A DNA stretch of 64,000 bases from CAWGGS01 sp046704745 (GCA_046704745.1 JBJKRL010000063.1:1-64000), one strand, 5' to 3'; positions 8,577 through 18,529 are shown, numbered from the stretch's first letter. Notes: generated by a model not told the origin, from the sequence alone. Translations and numbers: made by a program.

Positions 8577-9217
8577 CGGCTCATATATTTTTGAAGGTAT
8601 TGGTGTTTAATTCCTTTTGCTTCCAGGAGAAAGTCGCAGAGTTCACGTATCGCGCCCATCCCACCGTTTTTTTTTGCAATAAAGTGAGCTACATCCCGGA
8701 CTTCAGCCACAGCGTTTGCCGGCGCCGCTGCCAAACCGACCCTGCCAAGGAGGACCAGATCAAGCCAGTCGTCACCCATATAGGCGACTTCAAAGGGTTT
8801 GAGACCCGATTGGGTGAGGATATTTTTAAACACAGTCAATTTATTGTCAATACCCTGGAAAATGTATTGCAGCTTCAAATCCTGTGCACGCTTGGCTACG
8901 GCCTCCGAGTGACGGGCGGAAATCACACCGCAATCGATACCAGCCTCTTGCAAAAGTCGTAATCCGAAACCGTCCTGGGCGTTGAAAGCCTTGCTTTCTT
9001 TGCCGTCATGAGAGAGAAGAAACGTGCCGTCGGTAAGCACGCCGTCCACATCCAAAAGTAAAAGTCGAATGGGTACCGCTTTGGCAAGAGCTGTCTTATG
9101 CAGGGCATCCTGTTGTCCGGTTTCGGCCCGATTCCTGGCCATTGTCCGGTATCCTTCGGTAATTTCACAATCTGAGGGATAATCCCCGGAGATCGATTGT
9201 TGACATGTTTCTGCCAT
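8573..9217 (-). CDS. kdsC: 3-deoxy-D-manno-octulosonate 8-phosphate phosphatase
   Basis: HAD-superfamily phosphatase that dephosphorylates Kdo-8-phosphate in lipid A core synthesis. The catalytic motif LLLLDVDGVLTDG (two aspartates), ISARHSEAVAKRA and the late MGDDWLDL motif match KdsC. The 214-residue frame is longer than the usual length of about 170-190. An internal ATG at 9142 gives 189 residues and has AAGGA upstream, so the first 25 residues may not be translated. It lies 12 nt (or 87 nt from the internal start) downstream of kdsA and overlaps lptC by 4 nt. Confidence 0.9.
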   Translation of the reverse strand: MAETCQQSISGDYPSDCEITEGYRTMARNRAETGQQDALHKTALAKAVPIRLLLLDVDGVLTDGTFLLSHDGKESKAFNAQDGFGLRLLQEAGIDCGVISARHSEAVAKRAQDLKLQYIFQGIDNKLTVFKNILTQSGLKPFEVAYMGDDWLDLVLLGRVGLAAAPANAVAEVRDVAHFIAKKNGGMGAIRELCDFLLEAKGIKHQYLQKYMSR

Positions 9218-9229
9218 ATCTTAATACTA

Positions 9230-10078
9230 TTATTTAGTAAAAATATCTTCCACGGCAGTCCGGATGCGTACGATTGTCCCCAGCAGATCCTCTACTTGGC
9301 TAAGCGGCATCGAGTTAGGTCCGTCACAGAGTGCCTGTTTTGGGTCGGGGTGGATTTCCATAAACAGACCGTCGATACCCACTGCGGTTGCCGCTCGGGC
9401 AAGGGGTGCGATAAATTCATGTCTACCGCCTGACGAGTGGCCTGCCCCTCCAGGGATCTGTACGGAGTGGGTGGCATCGAAGACAACCGGGCAATCGTGA
9501 GAGCGCATGATTGGTAGAGACCGCATATCGACAACCAGATTATTGTAGCCGAAGCTGCTTCCGCGTTCAACCAGCATGACCTGGCTTTTGCCTCCGGCCC
9601 TGATCTTATCGACGGCATTTTTTATATCCCAAGGAGAAACAAACTGCCCTTTTTTCAAATTAATCGGTTTTCCCGTCCGAGCGGCTGCTACCAGAAGATC
9701 TGTCTGGCGGCAGAGAAAGGCGGGGATCTGCAGGACATCCAAAACCTCGGCTGCAGGTTTTACCTGAGATGGATCGTGGATATCCGACAGTACAGGCACC
9801 TGTATTTCCTCTCTTATTCTTTGCAGGATTCGTAAGCCCTCGTCGAGTCCCGGCCCTCGGTATGAATGGAGAGAACTGCGATTAGCCTTGTCGAATGATG
9901 CCTTGAAGATGTAGCTAAGACCGAGCCGAAAGCAGATTTCCTGCATGGCTTCGGCAACCCGACGCGCCAGATCTTCTGATTCCAGGACGCAGGGCCCGCC
10001 GATCAGAAGCAATGGCTGCCCATTGCCGACCGCAATCGTCTTCTTAGCGGGATGGTTGATGACAACAAGGGGAGTCAT
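9230..10078 (-). CDS. kdsA: 3-deoxy-8-phosphooctulonate synthase
   Basis: Condenses phosphoenolpyruvate with arabinose-5-phosphate to make Kdo-8-phosphate in the cytosol. Its 282 residues are the normal length. Diagnostic motifs are LIGGPCVLES near the N-terminus, FKASFDKANRSS, SDIHDPSQ, LKKGQFVSPWD, ERGSSFGYNNLVVDMR and DATHSVQ. The ATG overlaps the pyrG stop by one base (TAATG), which indicates a tight operon with pyrG upstream and kdsC downstream. Confidence 0.96.
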   Translation of the reverse strand: MTPLVVINHPAKKTIAVGNGQPLLLIGGPCVLESEDLARRVAEAMQEICFRLGLSYIFKASFDKANRSSLHSYRGPGLDEGLRILQRIREEIQVPVLSDIHDPSQVKPAAEVLDVLQIPAFLCRQTDLLVAAARTGKPINLKKGQFVSPWDIKNAVDKIRAGGKSQVMLVERGSSFGYNNLVVDMRSLPIMRSHDCPVVFDATHSVQIPGGAGHSSGGRHEFIAPLARAATAVGIDGLFMEIHPDPKQALCDGPNSMPLSQVEDLLGTIVRIRTAVEDIFTK

Positions 10079-11736
10079 TACCCTCCCTGTTTCTTTTTAA
10101 CCGCGGCACTGATAAAGGCGGTAAAGAGAGGATGCGGCTTCATCGGTTTTGATTTGAACTCCGGATGAAACTGGCAACCAAGGAACCAGGGATGATCTGC
10201 CAGTTCAACAATTTCCACCAGATTGTTATCCGGTGAGGTTCCCGATACGACCAACCCGTTTTTTTCCAGCACTTCCCGATACGCATTGTTGAATTCGTAG
10301 CGGTGCCGATGTCTTTCTGAGATTTCAGGTGTCTGATAGGCAACGGAGGCGTTTGTCCCATCCTTGAGGACGCATGGATAGGCACCGAGACGCAAGGTCC
10401 CGCCCAAATCGGAGGTCTCATCCCGAATCTGTACTTTATTGCAACGATAATCGTACCATTCCTTCATCAAATAAATGACGGGATCAGGGGTCGTCATGTC
10501 CAGCTCGGTGGAATTTGCCTTGGTAATTCCGGCAATATTTCGACAAAATTCGATAACTGCCAGTTGCATACCCAGACAGATACCGAAGTACGGAATCTTA
10601 TTTTGACGGGCGTAGGTAATGGCATTTATCTTTCCTTCGGCGCCACGACGGCCGAATCCTCCCGGTACCAGAACACCGTGGCATCCGGCCAGGAGTTCTG
10701 CCGGATCGTTGGATTCAAGATCTTCAGCGCTGATATACCGGAGATTGACCTTGGTTTTGGTGGCAATACCACCATGGATCAAGGCCTCATGCAAACTTTT
10801 ATAGGACTCGGTCAGATCGATATATTTTCCCGTGATGGCTATGGTGACATCATGTTTCGGGTTTTTGATTGTTGTAACCAGGTCCTCCCATGGTTTAATG
10901 TTCGGCTGGCCGGTCCAGACATTCAGGAGTTCAAGGATCTTGGAGTCCAAACCCTCTTTGTGCAGATGCAACGGGACCTCATAAATACTATCCACATCGA
11001 TTGCGGTGATGACTGCGTCCTTGGGTACATTGCAAAAAAGTGCGATTTTGGCTTTTAGGCTGTCTTCAATGGGGACCTCAGTCCGGCAAACAAGGATGTC
11101 CGGCTGTATGCCGTCGGCACGCAACTCCCGCACGGAATGCTGGGTCGGCTTGGTTTTTACTTCGCCGGCGGCTTTGATGTAGGGTACCAGGGTGAGATGG
11201 ATAAACAAGGAATATTCCCTACCCAGATCACTGCGAAGCTGCCTAATGGCCTCAATGAACGGCAGTCCCTCGATGTCACCTATAGTTCCTCCGATTTCGA
11301 TGATGGCCACATCGGCACTGCCGTCAAGTTGAAGAATAGCCTTTTTGATCTCATCGGTTATGTGAGGGATGACCTGGACGGTTCCACCGAGGTATTCGCC
11401 GCGTCTTTCCTTGGTTATGACGGAATAGTAAATCCGGCCGGAGGTGTAGTTGTTTTTCTGAGCCATTACGGCACTGGTATACCGTTCGTAATGACCCATA
11501 TCCAGATCGGTTTCAGCTCCGTCGTCGGTGACATAGACTTCGCCGTGCTGGAAAGGATTCATTGTGCCCGGATCGACATTGATGTAAGGGTCGAGTTTCT
11601 GGAAAGTTACCGTGAGTCCGCGACTTTCGAGAAGGGCACCAATGGATGCCGAGGCGAGTCCCTTTCCAAGAGAAGAGAGGACACCGCCCGTGACGAAAAT
11701 AAATTTGGTCCGTTTGGTATTGTTTGCGGTTTTCAT
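10078..11736 (-). CDS. pyrG: CTP synthase
   Basis: Makes CTP from UTP, ATP and glutamine; CTP is also the donor for CMP-Kdo, which fits its operon. The synthetase domain begins KFIFVTGGVLSSLGKGL and shows LDPYINVDPGTM. The C-terminal glutaminase has PYFGICLGMQ with its nucleophile Cys and a late HPEFKSKP His-Glu. From the ATG at 11736 it has 552 residues, close to the usual 545; a TTG at 11757 would add seven. No strong ribosome site is seen for either start. It is the first gene of the pyrG-kdsA-kdsC-lptC run. Confidence 0.95.
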   Translation of the reverse strand: MKTANNTKRTKFIFVTGGVLSSLGKGLASASIGALLESRGLTVTFQKLDPYINVDPGTMNPFQHGEVYVTDDGAETDLDMGHYERYTSAVMAQKNNYTSGRIYYSVITKERRGEYLGGTVQVIPHITDEIKKAILQLDGSADVAIIEIGGTIGDIEGLPFIEAIRQLRSDLGREYSLFIHLTLVPYIKAAGEVKTKPTQHSVRELRADGIQPDILVCRTEVPIEDSLKAKIALFCNVPKDAVITAIDVDSIYEVPLHLHKEGLDSKILELLNVWTGQPNIKPWEDLVTTIKNPKHDVTIAITGKYIDLTESYKSLHEALIHGGIATKTKVNLRYISAEDLESNDPAELLAGCHGVLVPGGFGRRGAEGKINAITYARQNKIPYFGICLGMQLAVIEFCRNIAGITKANSTELDMTTPDPVIYLMKEWYDYRCNKVQIRDETSDLGGTLRLGAYPCVLKDGTNASVAYQTPEISERHRHRYEFNNAYREVLEKNGLVVSGTSPDNNLVEIVELADHPWFLGCQFHPEFKSKPMKPHPLFTAFISAAVKKKQGG

Positions 11737-11850
11737 ACCGGCCACTATAGCAATCAAAGCCGGTTTTTGAAACAGAAAAGTGGCGGTTGCAAAGAGAGTT
11801 TTTCTATAGGATTGATAAACAGGATTGTTGCTCTCCCTGACAAAGGAAAG

Positions 11851-14800
11851 CTACGACTCTTCTTGTGATACCTTGGGGCTATTCAATGGTGATTTCCTTA
11901 AAAAAAGATGATCGATACTGTTCTGTAAGGTTTCTTGGGTTAAAGGTTTATACAGGAAGCGATTTATCCCAATCTTTCTAAGATGTTCTTCGGCCTGTGT
12001 TCCTTCAGGAGGCAGTATGCCGATGATGATCGTATGCTTTCCTCTTTCCCCATCACCCTCTTGAAAAAGGGATGCGACTTTTTCCAAGTCCAATTCCTGA
12101 ATACTTACATCCAAAAGAATAAGATCGAAAGATGACCATTTGTTTTCATACAGGACCTGATTCCAAGTTTCTGCCACAGTGACCTCCCAGCCAAGGTCGG
12201 AAAAAACACGACCGATATTGTTTCCACTTTCCGGTTCGACATCGGCTATGAGGACTTTAAACAGGAGCTGCCGTTCGATAACCGCATAAAAATCGGCTGC
12301 ATTAATAGGTTTGGTCAAATAGTCGTCCATGCCTACCTGCAGGCACTTCTCCCGGTCACCTTTAATTGCATGAGCGGTCATGGCGATGATCGGGATATGC
12401 GGGGCGCCGCTTGCTTTCTCCCGTTCTCGGATGGCAACAGTAGCCTCATACCCGTCCATTTCCGGCATCTGCATATCCATTAAAATGAGATCGTATCTCC
12501 TGGTCCGATATTCCTCTACGACTTCCAGCCCGTTTTCAACAGTGGTGACCTGCAATCCCGCCTGATGTAACAGGGTTGTTGCCAAGGTCCTGTTGATGTA
12601 ATCATCTTCGGCAAGCAGGATATGTATCCCTTTGAAAATCTCTTCCCTGGTGAGTACGCAGTTGTATTGGGTTCCAGGTTCATTGCCGTCTTTTACAAAG
12701 TCGGCTTCCGGTAGGCGGAAACAGGCAGTGAACCAGAAAGTGGAGCCTTTTCCTTCTTCGCTTTCCATTCCGATTTCTCCTCCCATCAAAGCACTGAGCT
12801 GAGAAGAGATCGACAGACCGAGACCTGTGCCTCCATATTGACGGGTAGTAGACGAATCGGCCTGGGCAAAGGCTGCAAAAATAGCCTTTTGTTTGTTCCG
12901 GGGGACGCCAACGCCGGTGTCTTTAATGGCAAAGTGAAGCATAACGTTGTCCTGTTCATGCTTGTCAGCCAGGGAAATCACGATGGTAACCTCCCCGTTT
13001 CTCGTAAATTTCAAGGCATTGTTGACCAAATTAATCAGAATCTGCATTAACCTGGTAGGATCACCAATCAGAATTTTCGGAACCTCGGAAGACAGGCGGG
13101 TGATGAGGGCAACATTGTTTTCCATGGCCTTGACCGTCATCAGAGTGGAGAGTTCGTCGAGTTTGTCCGATAAGGAAAAGGTTATTTGTTCAAGGGTGAG
13201 CTGGCCGGCTTCAATTTTGGAAAAATCAAGAATGTCATTGATGATATCAAGAAGGCGATTAGCTGATACCTTGACCATATTCAAGAAATTCCGCTGTTCT
13301 TCATCAAGTTTTGTTCCCAGAAGGATTTCGGTCATACCGATAATTCCGTTCATTGGGGTCCGGATCTCATGGCTCATATTGGCAAGGAACTCACTTTTGG
13401 CAAGATTCGCCTGTTCGGCAGCTGTTTTGGCTTCGATGAGCTGTCTCTCTGCCTCTATCTTATCTGTAATGTTTCTGATAATCGTGAGAAAAACCAATTT
13501 GTTGTCCTGAGCTACGGTGGCCGTGGTCGTCAATGTCATATCGAGAATCTGTCCGTCCAGGGTCCGTTGCCTGCTTTTATAATCGACAAGGGATCCGTAT
13601 TTATTTAAAAGTCCTGCCCATTTGATCCTGTCATCCGCCGATACCCAGAACTCTTTGGCGTTCATAGCCATAACCTGTTCTCGGGTTCCCTTCATCATAT
13701 TGAGAAAAGCCTGGTTGACGTCGATAAAACGTCCATCATCTGCGGCAATGGCTATTGCGTCCATGGACAATTCGAAAAGAAGGCGGTATTTGATCTCTTT
13801 TTCACTGATTATGGTAAGTTGTTCAAGGGCCTCATGATGCTTGGCGATTTCAATTTTCATCTCTTCATTGAGGTATAAGAGGTTCTCATTTTGTTTTTTG
13901 ATCTCCTCTTTATAGGCATGCTCTTGAAGAAACAGGTTGAATTTTAGGAAAAAAAGATAAATCGGCAGGGCATAGAGAACGCAAGTAAGAAGAACGGCGA
14001 TCATAACCGATTTGCGTTTATGAAGGCTTATGATTTGCCAATTGTTAAGCGCGATGGGGTTCCTGACAACCGTGTAGACCGTATTCCCGATGGTTGCTGT
14101 ATCCGTGTTAAGATATGCCGGTAATGGCGAAAGGGGATTATTGCCGAATTGTTTTGATTCGACAATTTCTTTCGTCCTGCCAACTGGTAACGGAAAAGCG
14201 GCATGAAAGAGCCATTGCTTCCGAGTGGAAGAAAAAACGATACCTTCTTGTGACACGATCAGAAGAGGACCAGATGCGACTTTGGCTTCCAGGATCTTGT
14301 CTATGGCTTCCAGGCCTCCTTTAATAACTGCAACGCCGATTATCTTAGAGTTGTCTTGTTTGATCGGGCTGCTGAAATATATTCCGCGGTCATGGGTCGT
14401 AACACCAAGAGCTGCATAGCGATAATTCAATCCTTGCAACGCGTTTTGAAAATACGGACGGAATTTATAATTATGACCGAGCAATGTCGACCCACTCGGT
14501 GTTTTGGATGAGGCGATGACAAGTCCTGAATCATCCATTATATAGACGATGGAGGCGCCGAGAATTTCCCGGGCGGAATTGAGAAGCCTGGTAAGCCCGA
14601 AAAGGTTGTCGCTGCTCCTGTCTTGGAAAATAGCTGTCACCAGTTCTTGACGAGCGAGTTCTTCACATGATTTGCTGAAATCTTTTTCAAGATGCCGGTT
14701 GATGTCTTTTGAGATTGTTTCGGTATATTTGACTTGGGAGGCATAAGCGCTTTTTCGTTGGAAGTGGACTACGGCGAAAATCAGCAGTAGTAATATTGCT

Positions 14801-14877
14801 GATACCACGAAGAAAAGAAGAGCGATTTTTTTTCGAGAGCATGGATAGTGATTGAATTTTCGAAAAAATGTAAACAT
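11851..14877 (-). CDS. Hybrid sensor histidine kinase with Cache sensor, PAS and two receiver domains
   Basis: 1008-residue membrane sensor. A membrane helix near residues 17-39 and a second near 295-315 bracket a periplasmic double-Cache-like region (about 40-290, with VVIASSKTPSGSTLLG and GIYFSSPI). A coiled coil and a PAS domain (about 360-480, FELSMDAIAIAADD) follow. HisKA has its phosphorylated H503 (FLANMSHEIRTPMNG), and HATPase_c has the G boxes GVGVP and GGTGLGLSIS. Receiver 1 carries D801 (LMDMQMPEMDG). Receiver 2 is more diverged, with D923 (LILLDVS). There is no HPt domain, so one is probably encoded elsewhere. It reads toward pyrG with a gap of about 115 nt. The ligand is unknown. 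Confidence 0.92.
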   Translation of the reverse strand: MFTFFRKFNHYPCSRKKIALLFFVVSAILLLLIFAVVHFQRKSAYASQVKYTETISKDINRHLEKDFSKSCEELARQELVTAIFQDRSSDNLFGLTRLLNSAREILGASIVYIMDDSGLVIASSKTPSGSTLLGHNYKFRPYFQNALQGLNYRYAALGVTTHDRGIYFSSPIKQDNSKIIGVAVIKGGLEAIDKILEAKVASGPLLIVSQEGIVFSSTRKQWLFHAAFPLPVGRTKEIVESKQFGNNPLSPLPAYLNTDTATIGNTVYTVVRNPIALNNWQIISLHKRKSVMIAVLLTCVLYALPIYLFFLKFNLFLQEHAYKEEIKKQNENLLYLNEEMKIEIAKHHEALEQLTIISEKEIKYRLLFELSMDAIAIAADDGRFIDVNQAFLNMMKGTREQVMAMNAKEFWVSADDRIKWAGLLNKYGSLVDYKSRQRTLDGQILDMTLTTTATVAQDNKLVFLTIIRNITDKIEAERQLIEAKTAAEQANLAKSEFLANMSHEIRTPMNGIIGMTEILLGTKLDEEQRNFLNMVKVSANRLLDIINDILDFSKIEAGQLTLEQITFSLSDKLDELSTLMTVKAMENNVALITRLSSEVPKILIGDPTRLMQILINLVNNALKFTRNGEVTIVISLADKHEQDNVMLHFAIKDTGVGVPRNKQKAIFAAFAQADSSTTRQYGGTGLGLSISSQLSALMGGEIGMESEEGKGSTFWFTACFRLPEADFVKDGNEPGTQYNCVLTREEIFKGIHILLAEDDYINRTLATTLLHQAGLQVTTVENGLEVVEEYRTRRYDLILMDMQMPEMDGYEATVAIREREKASGAPHIPIIAMTAHAIKGDREKCLQVGMDDYLTKPINAADFYAVIERQLLFKVLIADVEPESGNNIGRVFSDLGWEVTVAETWNQVLYENKWSSFDLILLDVSIQELDLEKVASLFQEGDGERGKHTIIIGILPPEGTQAEEHLRKIGINRFLYKPLTQETLQNSIDHLFLRKSPLNSPKVSQEES

Positions 14878-15209
14878 GCCTGTTGGTTATTTTCTCAGTG
14901 ACGCCGAAGTTGCACGTCAGACTGTAAGCTTATAGTCTTATTTGTTACCAATGAAATTTGCGTGTCCTGTTAGATCGATCACATCAAACATGAACGGATT
15001 ATCGCCATGATACAGCAGGAATTCTAGCCCCTTGCCATGATGTTTGTCAAATGATGTTTTTCAGGCATGCAGGAGGAGGAGAAAGGTCGTGGGTATTTGC
15101 ACGGATAAGAGATTGAAAACGACAAAGGTATATGATAGGGTGCATCGCGCATGTTTCTCCGGCTATCTTTCTATTAATGCGAGGAATTAATTTTTTCTTT
15201 GGGTTCCCC
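14878..15209. other. Intergenic region between divergent kinase and DedA genes
   Basis: No gene is supported here. An in-frame ATG at 15132 with AAAGG upstream could extend DedA by 26 residues, but the longer N-terminus does not fit the family. The region should hold the divergent promoters for the kinase and for DedA. I see no specific operator. Confidence 0.4.
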
Positions 15210-15896
15210 ATGGATATTACAAAGACAATTATCGATTTAATTACATATCTTCTCAATTTCGTCCTGCATCTCGATGTTCATTTGGTCGAAATTTTTCAAC
15301 AATACGGGATGCTGACCTATGCCATTCTTTTCCTGATACTCTTTTGTGAAACCGGTCTGGTCGTCACCCCTTTCCTGCCTGGAGATTCTCTTCTTTTTGC
15401 CGCCGGAGCACTGGCGGCCAGCAGTGCTCTTAAGATCAAGGTTTTGTTTATTGTTCTCTTCATCGCACCTTTATTGGGCGATCAGACCAATTATTGGTTC
15501 GGCAGACTGCTCGGCAGCAAACTTCCGTTTACCGATGATGCCAGATTCCTGAAAAAACAATATCTTGATAAGACCCATGCCTATTACGAGAAGTACGGAG
15601 GCAAGACCGTTATTATCGCCCGTTTTGTTCCCATAGTCAGGACATTTGCTCCCTTTGTCGCCGGGTTGGGAAGCATGAACTACCTAAAATTCATCGGGTT
15701 CAGCATTGTCGGTGCTTTTCTCTGGGTATCGTCCTTTCTTTTCGGAGGGTACTTTTTCGGCAATATTCCCTTTATTAAACACAATTTCACCTTGACGGTG
15801 ATGATCATCATCGTCATATCGCTGCTCCCGGGATTGATAGAATATATTCGGCACAAGAGGGTTGGTGCTTACTCCGGCAAATCCGTCGGGGAGTGA
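15210..15896 (+). CDS. DedA family (VTT domain) membrane protein
   Basis: Polytopic inner-membrane protein of the DedA/SNARE-associated (VTT) family, linked in other bacteria to undecaprenyl-phosphate or phospholipid flipping and to membrane homeostasis. The motif FCETGLVVTPFLPGDSLLFAAGALAA is nearly identical to the canonical DedA signature. The second conserved segment (KYGGKTVIIARFVPIVRTFAPFVAGLGSM) carries the functional arginines and the G-x-x-x-x-x-x-R-F-x-P pattern. I chose the ATG at 15210 (228 residues) because the N-terminus MDITKTIIDLITYLLNFVLH aligns with known DedA starts. The gene stands alone and converges on the YkgJ-type gene. Confidence 0.9.
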   Translation: MDITKTIIDLITYLLNFVLHLDVHLVEIFQQYGMLTYAILFLILFCETGLVVTPFLPGDSLLFAAGALAASSALKIKVLFIVLFIAPLLGDQTNYWFGRLLGSKLPFTDDARFLKKQYLDKTHAYYEKYGGKTVIIARFVPIVRTFAPFVAGLGSMNYLKFIGFSIVGAFLWVSSFLFGGYFFGNIPFIKHNFTLTVMIIIVISLLPGLIEYIRHKRVGAYSGKSVGE

Positions 15897-15914
15897 TATC
15901 TTGGGTTCGGGAAG

Positions 15915-16655
15915 TCAGGAGGCCTTGCCGGTTCCATTGAGGATTTCATATATACTTCTGCCATTGATCCGGGTTGAAAAGATGCTTTCAAGAAGCGGGG
16001 AAATCTTTTCCTTTTCGTCTTCGAGTAACAGAAAACCCGGCAGAGGTCGGGCCTTTCTCGTTTTGAGCCTGGCTTGAACGATGATAGAAGGATTGTCGAT
16101 AAAAGAGGCGATTTTTTTATATTTCAGGATATCACAAAGGGAGAGGAGGATATCCAACATATTACCCCAATACTCATTTTGTCCCAGGTGTTCGATGAGT
16201 TGCATCATCGTCATAGCGGAGGCAGGATAATAATCCGGCACGATTGCGGATTCATCCGTCCTGCAGGGACTCTGTGAAAGAAAACAGCGGCAGGCGAATG
16301 GCCGCACGGGGTAGATGGAGCAGCAATCTTTGTCGAGGAAAGGGCAAGGTGTGACCGGCGGCGTATCGGATTCCTCAACTTCCTGTTGTTGTAGACAGGC
16401 GGCGGCATATTCGTTGACGGTTAAAGATGGAGGTGAAATTGCTGACAATGCCTGCAACCGCTTGGCGCACCAAAACTCCTGATCTTGTAATCCGATAAAA
16501 TCGAGGATTCTTTCTCCTTCCATGGCCGTCATTGTAACATTTTGGGTGCAACAGACAGAACAGCCTTTGGTACAGGTACGAAAGATCGAAGAAGCCCATA
16601 TCTCAAACCGGTCGTAAATAGTCAAAAGGATCCTTTCTTTTAATGTAATCTCCAT
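15915..16655 (-). CDS. YkgJ-like cysteine-cluster protein
   Basis: 246 residues. The N-terminal pattern CTKGCSVCC and a later group CPFLDKDCCSIYPVRPFACRCFLS match the YkgJ/CxxCxxCC family of putative Zn- or Fe-chelating proteins. Their exact role is unknown. No signal peptide is evident, so it should be cytosolic. Its ATG overlaps the stop of the small CxxCxGxG protein upstream by one base (TAATG), so the two are probably co-expressed; both are Cys-rich. It converges on dedA with only 18 nt between stops. Confidence 0.75.
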   Translation of the reverse strand: MEITLKERILLTIYDRFEIWASSIFRTCTKGCSVCCTQNVTMTAMEGERILDFIGLQDQEFWCAKRLQALSAISPPSLTVNEYAAACLQQQEVEESDTPPVTPCPFLDKDCCSIYPVRPFACRCFLSQSPCRTDESAIVPDYYPASAMTMMQLIEHLGQNEYWGNMLDILLSLCDILKYKKIASFIDNPSIIVQARLKTRKARPLPGFLLLEDEKEKISPLLESIFSTRINGRSIYEILNGTGKAS

Positions 16656-16849
16656 TACTTCTTTGCCTCTTTGGAGGTTGAACCATTAGCATCTTTTTCT
16701 AAGAGAAGAAATCCCATTCCTCCGCATACAGGACAATCGTCCCAGGACAGAACGAATCTGCTGACACCTCTGAACTCACAGATTTGACCGGAACCTTCAC
16801 AGACCTCACAGATATTTTTTACCTGTTGGTTTTCTTCATTTTCGGCCAC
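16655..16849 (-). CDS. Small protein with two CxxCxGxG-type motifs
   Basis: 64-residue protein. Two metal-binding knuckles are visible: CEVCEGSGQIC and CPVCGGMGF, the DnaJ central-domain type of CxxCxGxG repeat, separated by about 22 residues. I chose a GTG start at 16849 because GGGGGA lies 6 nt upstream; a TTG at 16873 would add eight residues. It is likely a zinc-ribbon protein. Similar small proteins often assist folding or tRNA/iron-sulfur metabolism, but nothing here decides this. Overlaps the YkgJ-type gene by one base. Confidence 0.6.
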   Translation of the reverse strand: MAENEENQQVKNICEVCEGSGQICEFRGVSRFVLSWDDCPVCGGMGFLLLEKDANGSTSKEAKK

Positions 16850-16888
16850 TGTAAATCCCCCTACTGATTTCAAGTTTGTTTGGTGCCG

Positions 16889-18529
16889 TCATTGCAAGTC
16901 GGCAGCCATTTTGCCGATCATTGCTGCGCCGATGGCATTTCCCACCTCATAATGTTCCGGAAACGTTACAGTAGTAGATAACCTGGCTGCAACACTGGGC
17001 AGGAAAAACCGTGCAGCGGCGCCGATGCCGATAAGCGGTACCTTGAGTGAAAAGTCAACCTGCAGGACGGGATGATTGTTACGGGTTGAGAGAAAATTGG
17101 TAAGGGTGTTGCCCCAGTAACGGTTGAAAATATATTCAAGTACGAGATTTTCAATCTTTTCCTCGGTTTTCGAGATGACCATCCGACAGAATTCTTCCGG
17201 ACTCTTGTCGATAAGAGCGGCGAGGATGTTTGCTCCCTCCACGGACTTCCCCTTGTCTCCCAGATTGATCTCTCCTAAGACATGCAGGGCATCAGTGGGA
17301 GTGAAACCGGTTTCTAAGATCACCTGTTTTCTGGAAAGCTGTTCGAGTTGGGTATCAAGCGGAAGGCCGCTGAGCCCTGTTGCCTGCCGTAGCTGTTCCA
17401 GAGTGGCTGGGCCTGCTGTAAGGATTGATTGCAGATTCGGTGATAAGTCTTCGATTTTTTTTTGGCCTGAGATCAACCTGATGCAACGGGCGTTGGTCGA
17501 ATGACCAATCCATTGTGAAGGACTTGGAAAACCTGCCGCCATGGCCAGAGGTACGACCCTGGCAGGTCCGATTGTCAGGTTTTTATTGTGATTGATGTTG
17601 ACCAGACTGTCGCCGCCAATACCGCCTGTATGCATGTCGACAGCCTCGATATGCGTCTTCCAGTCCCCGATTGTGCAACCGTCCTGGGAGATCAGAGGCC
17701 TTGCATTCTCAATCATGGCGATGTCGGTGGTTGTCCCCCCGACATCGATGATCAAACTGTCGGTATCTGCGTGCAATGAGCCGAAGGATGCGGTGCAGGC
17801 CGGGCCGCTGGCCACAGTGACACCCGCCTGCTCGACAGCATCTGTGGAAGGGACAACGTTGGCGTTGCCGCCGATTATGGCCATGGGGCAGCGCAGACCC
17901 TGGTCGGCCATGGCCTCTTTGACGCCGGTCACGAAGTCCTGCATAATGGGCATGAGTTTGGCGTGGAGTGCAGCCGTTGAAGCCCGTTCCTGCATACCCG
18001 CCAGGCTGCTGATCCGGTGGGAGCAGAAAACCGGTTTGGGATCGATCAGCGAAATCGCCTTTTCCGCAACCAGTTCATGGGTGGGGTTTTCAATGGACAT
18101 GGTGGAACAGACACCATATGCATCAACCTCATTTTTTAGTCCGTTGACAATATCCACCAGATATTCCAGATCAAGGGGCTCTTCTTCCTCACCTTTGATT
18201 GTATGACCTCCCTTAATGTAAACAACCGCCTTCACGGGTAATTTGAAATGCTTGACATACCCGATGACCAGCAGTGCCACCCGCGCACCCTTATTTTCAA
18301 CCACACTGTTGGTGGCAAGCGTCGATGAAACCGCCACCGAAACAACCTGTTCAGGCTTGACCGCCGTTTTTTCCAGCAGCGACTTCAGCGCATTTCCAAT
18401 ACCGAAGGACAGGCGATAATGGGTAGTCGGTTCCTTGGCTGTTTCAAGGACCTGTCCGGTTCCTCCATTAATTAAAACAGCATCGGTGTAGGTGCCGCCG
18501 GTGTCAATCCCGATATAATAGTTCTCCAT
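16889..18529 (-). CDS. Hydantoinase/oxoprolinase family protein (HyuA-like, short form)
   Basis: ASKHA-fold ATPase-like enzyme subunit of 546 residues. The N-terminus YIGIDTGGTYTDAVLI and the mid-protein LIIDVGGTTTDIAMI are the two phosphate-binding motifs of the HyuA/acetone carboxylase beta/5-oxoprolinase superfamily. It is shorter than typical HyuA (about 690), and the usual HyuB partner is absent on both sides, so ATP-dependent ring opening of hydantoin or oxoproline cannot be assumed. Short stand-alone forms occur in anaerobes. It lies 39 nt upstream of the small CxxCxGxG gene in the same direction and may share its transcript. Substrate unknown. Confidence 0.82.
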   Translation of the reverse strand: MENYYIGIDTGGTYTDAVLINGGTGQVLETAKEPTTHYRLSFGIGNALKSLLEKTAVKPEQVVSVAVSSTLATNSVVENKGARVALLVIGYVKHFKLPVKAVVYIKGGHTIKGEEEEPLDLEYLVDIVNGLKNEVDAYGVCSTMSIENPTHELVAEKAISLIDPKPVFCSHRISSLAGMQERASTAALHAKLMPIMQDFVTGVKEAMADQGLRCPMAIIGGNANVVPSTDAVEQAGVTVASGPACTASFGSLHADTDSLIIDVGGTTTDIAMIENARPLISQDGCTIGDWKTHIEAVDMHTGGIGGDSLVNINHNKNLTIGPARVVPLAMAAGFPSPSQWIGHSTNARCIRLISGQKKIEDLSPNLQSILTAGPATLEQLRQATGLSGLPLDTQLEQLSRKQVILETGFTPTDALHVLGEINLGDKGKSVEGANILAALIDKSPEEFCRMVISKTEEKIENLVLEYIFNRYWGNTLTNFLSTRNNHPVLQVDFSLKVPLIGIGAAARFFLPSVAARLSTTVTFPEHYEVGNAIGAAMIGKMAADLQ

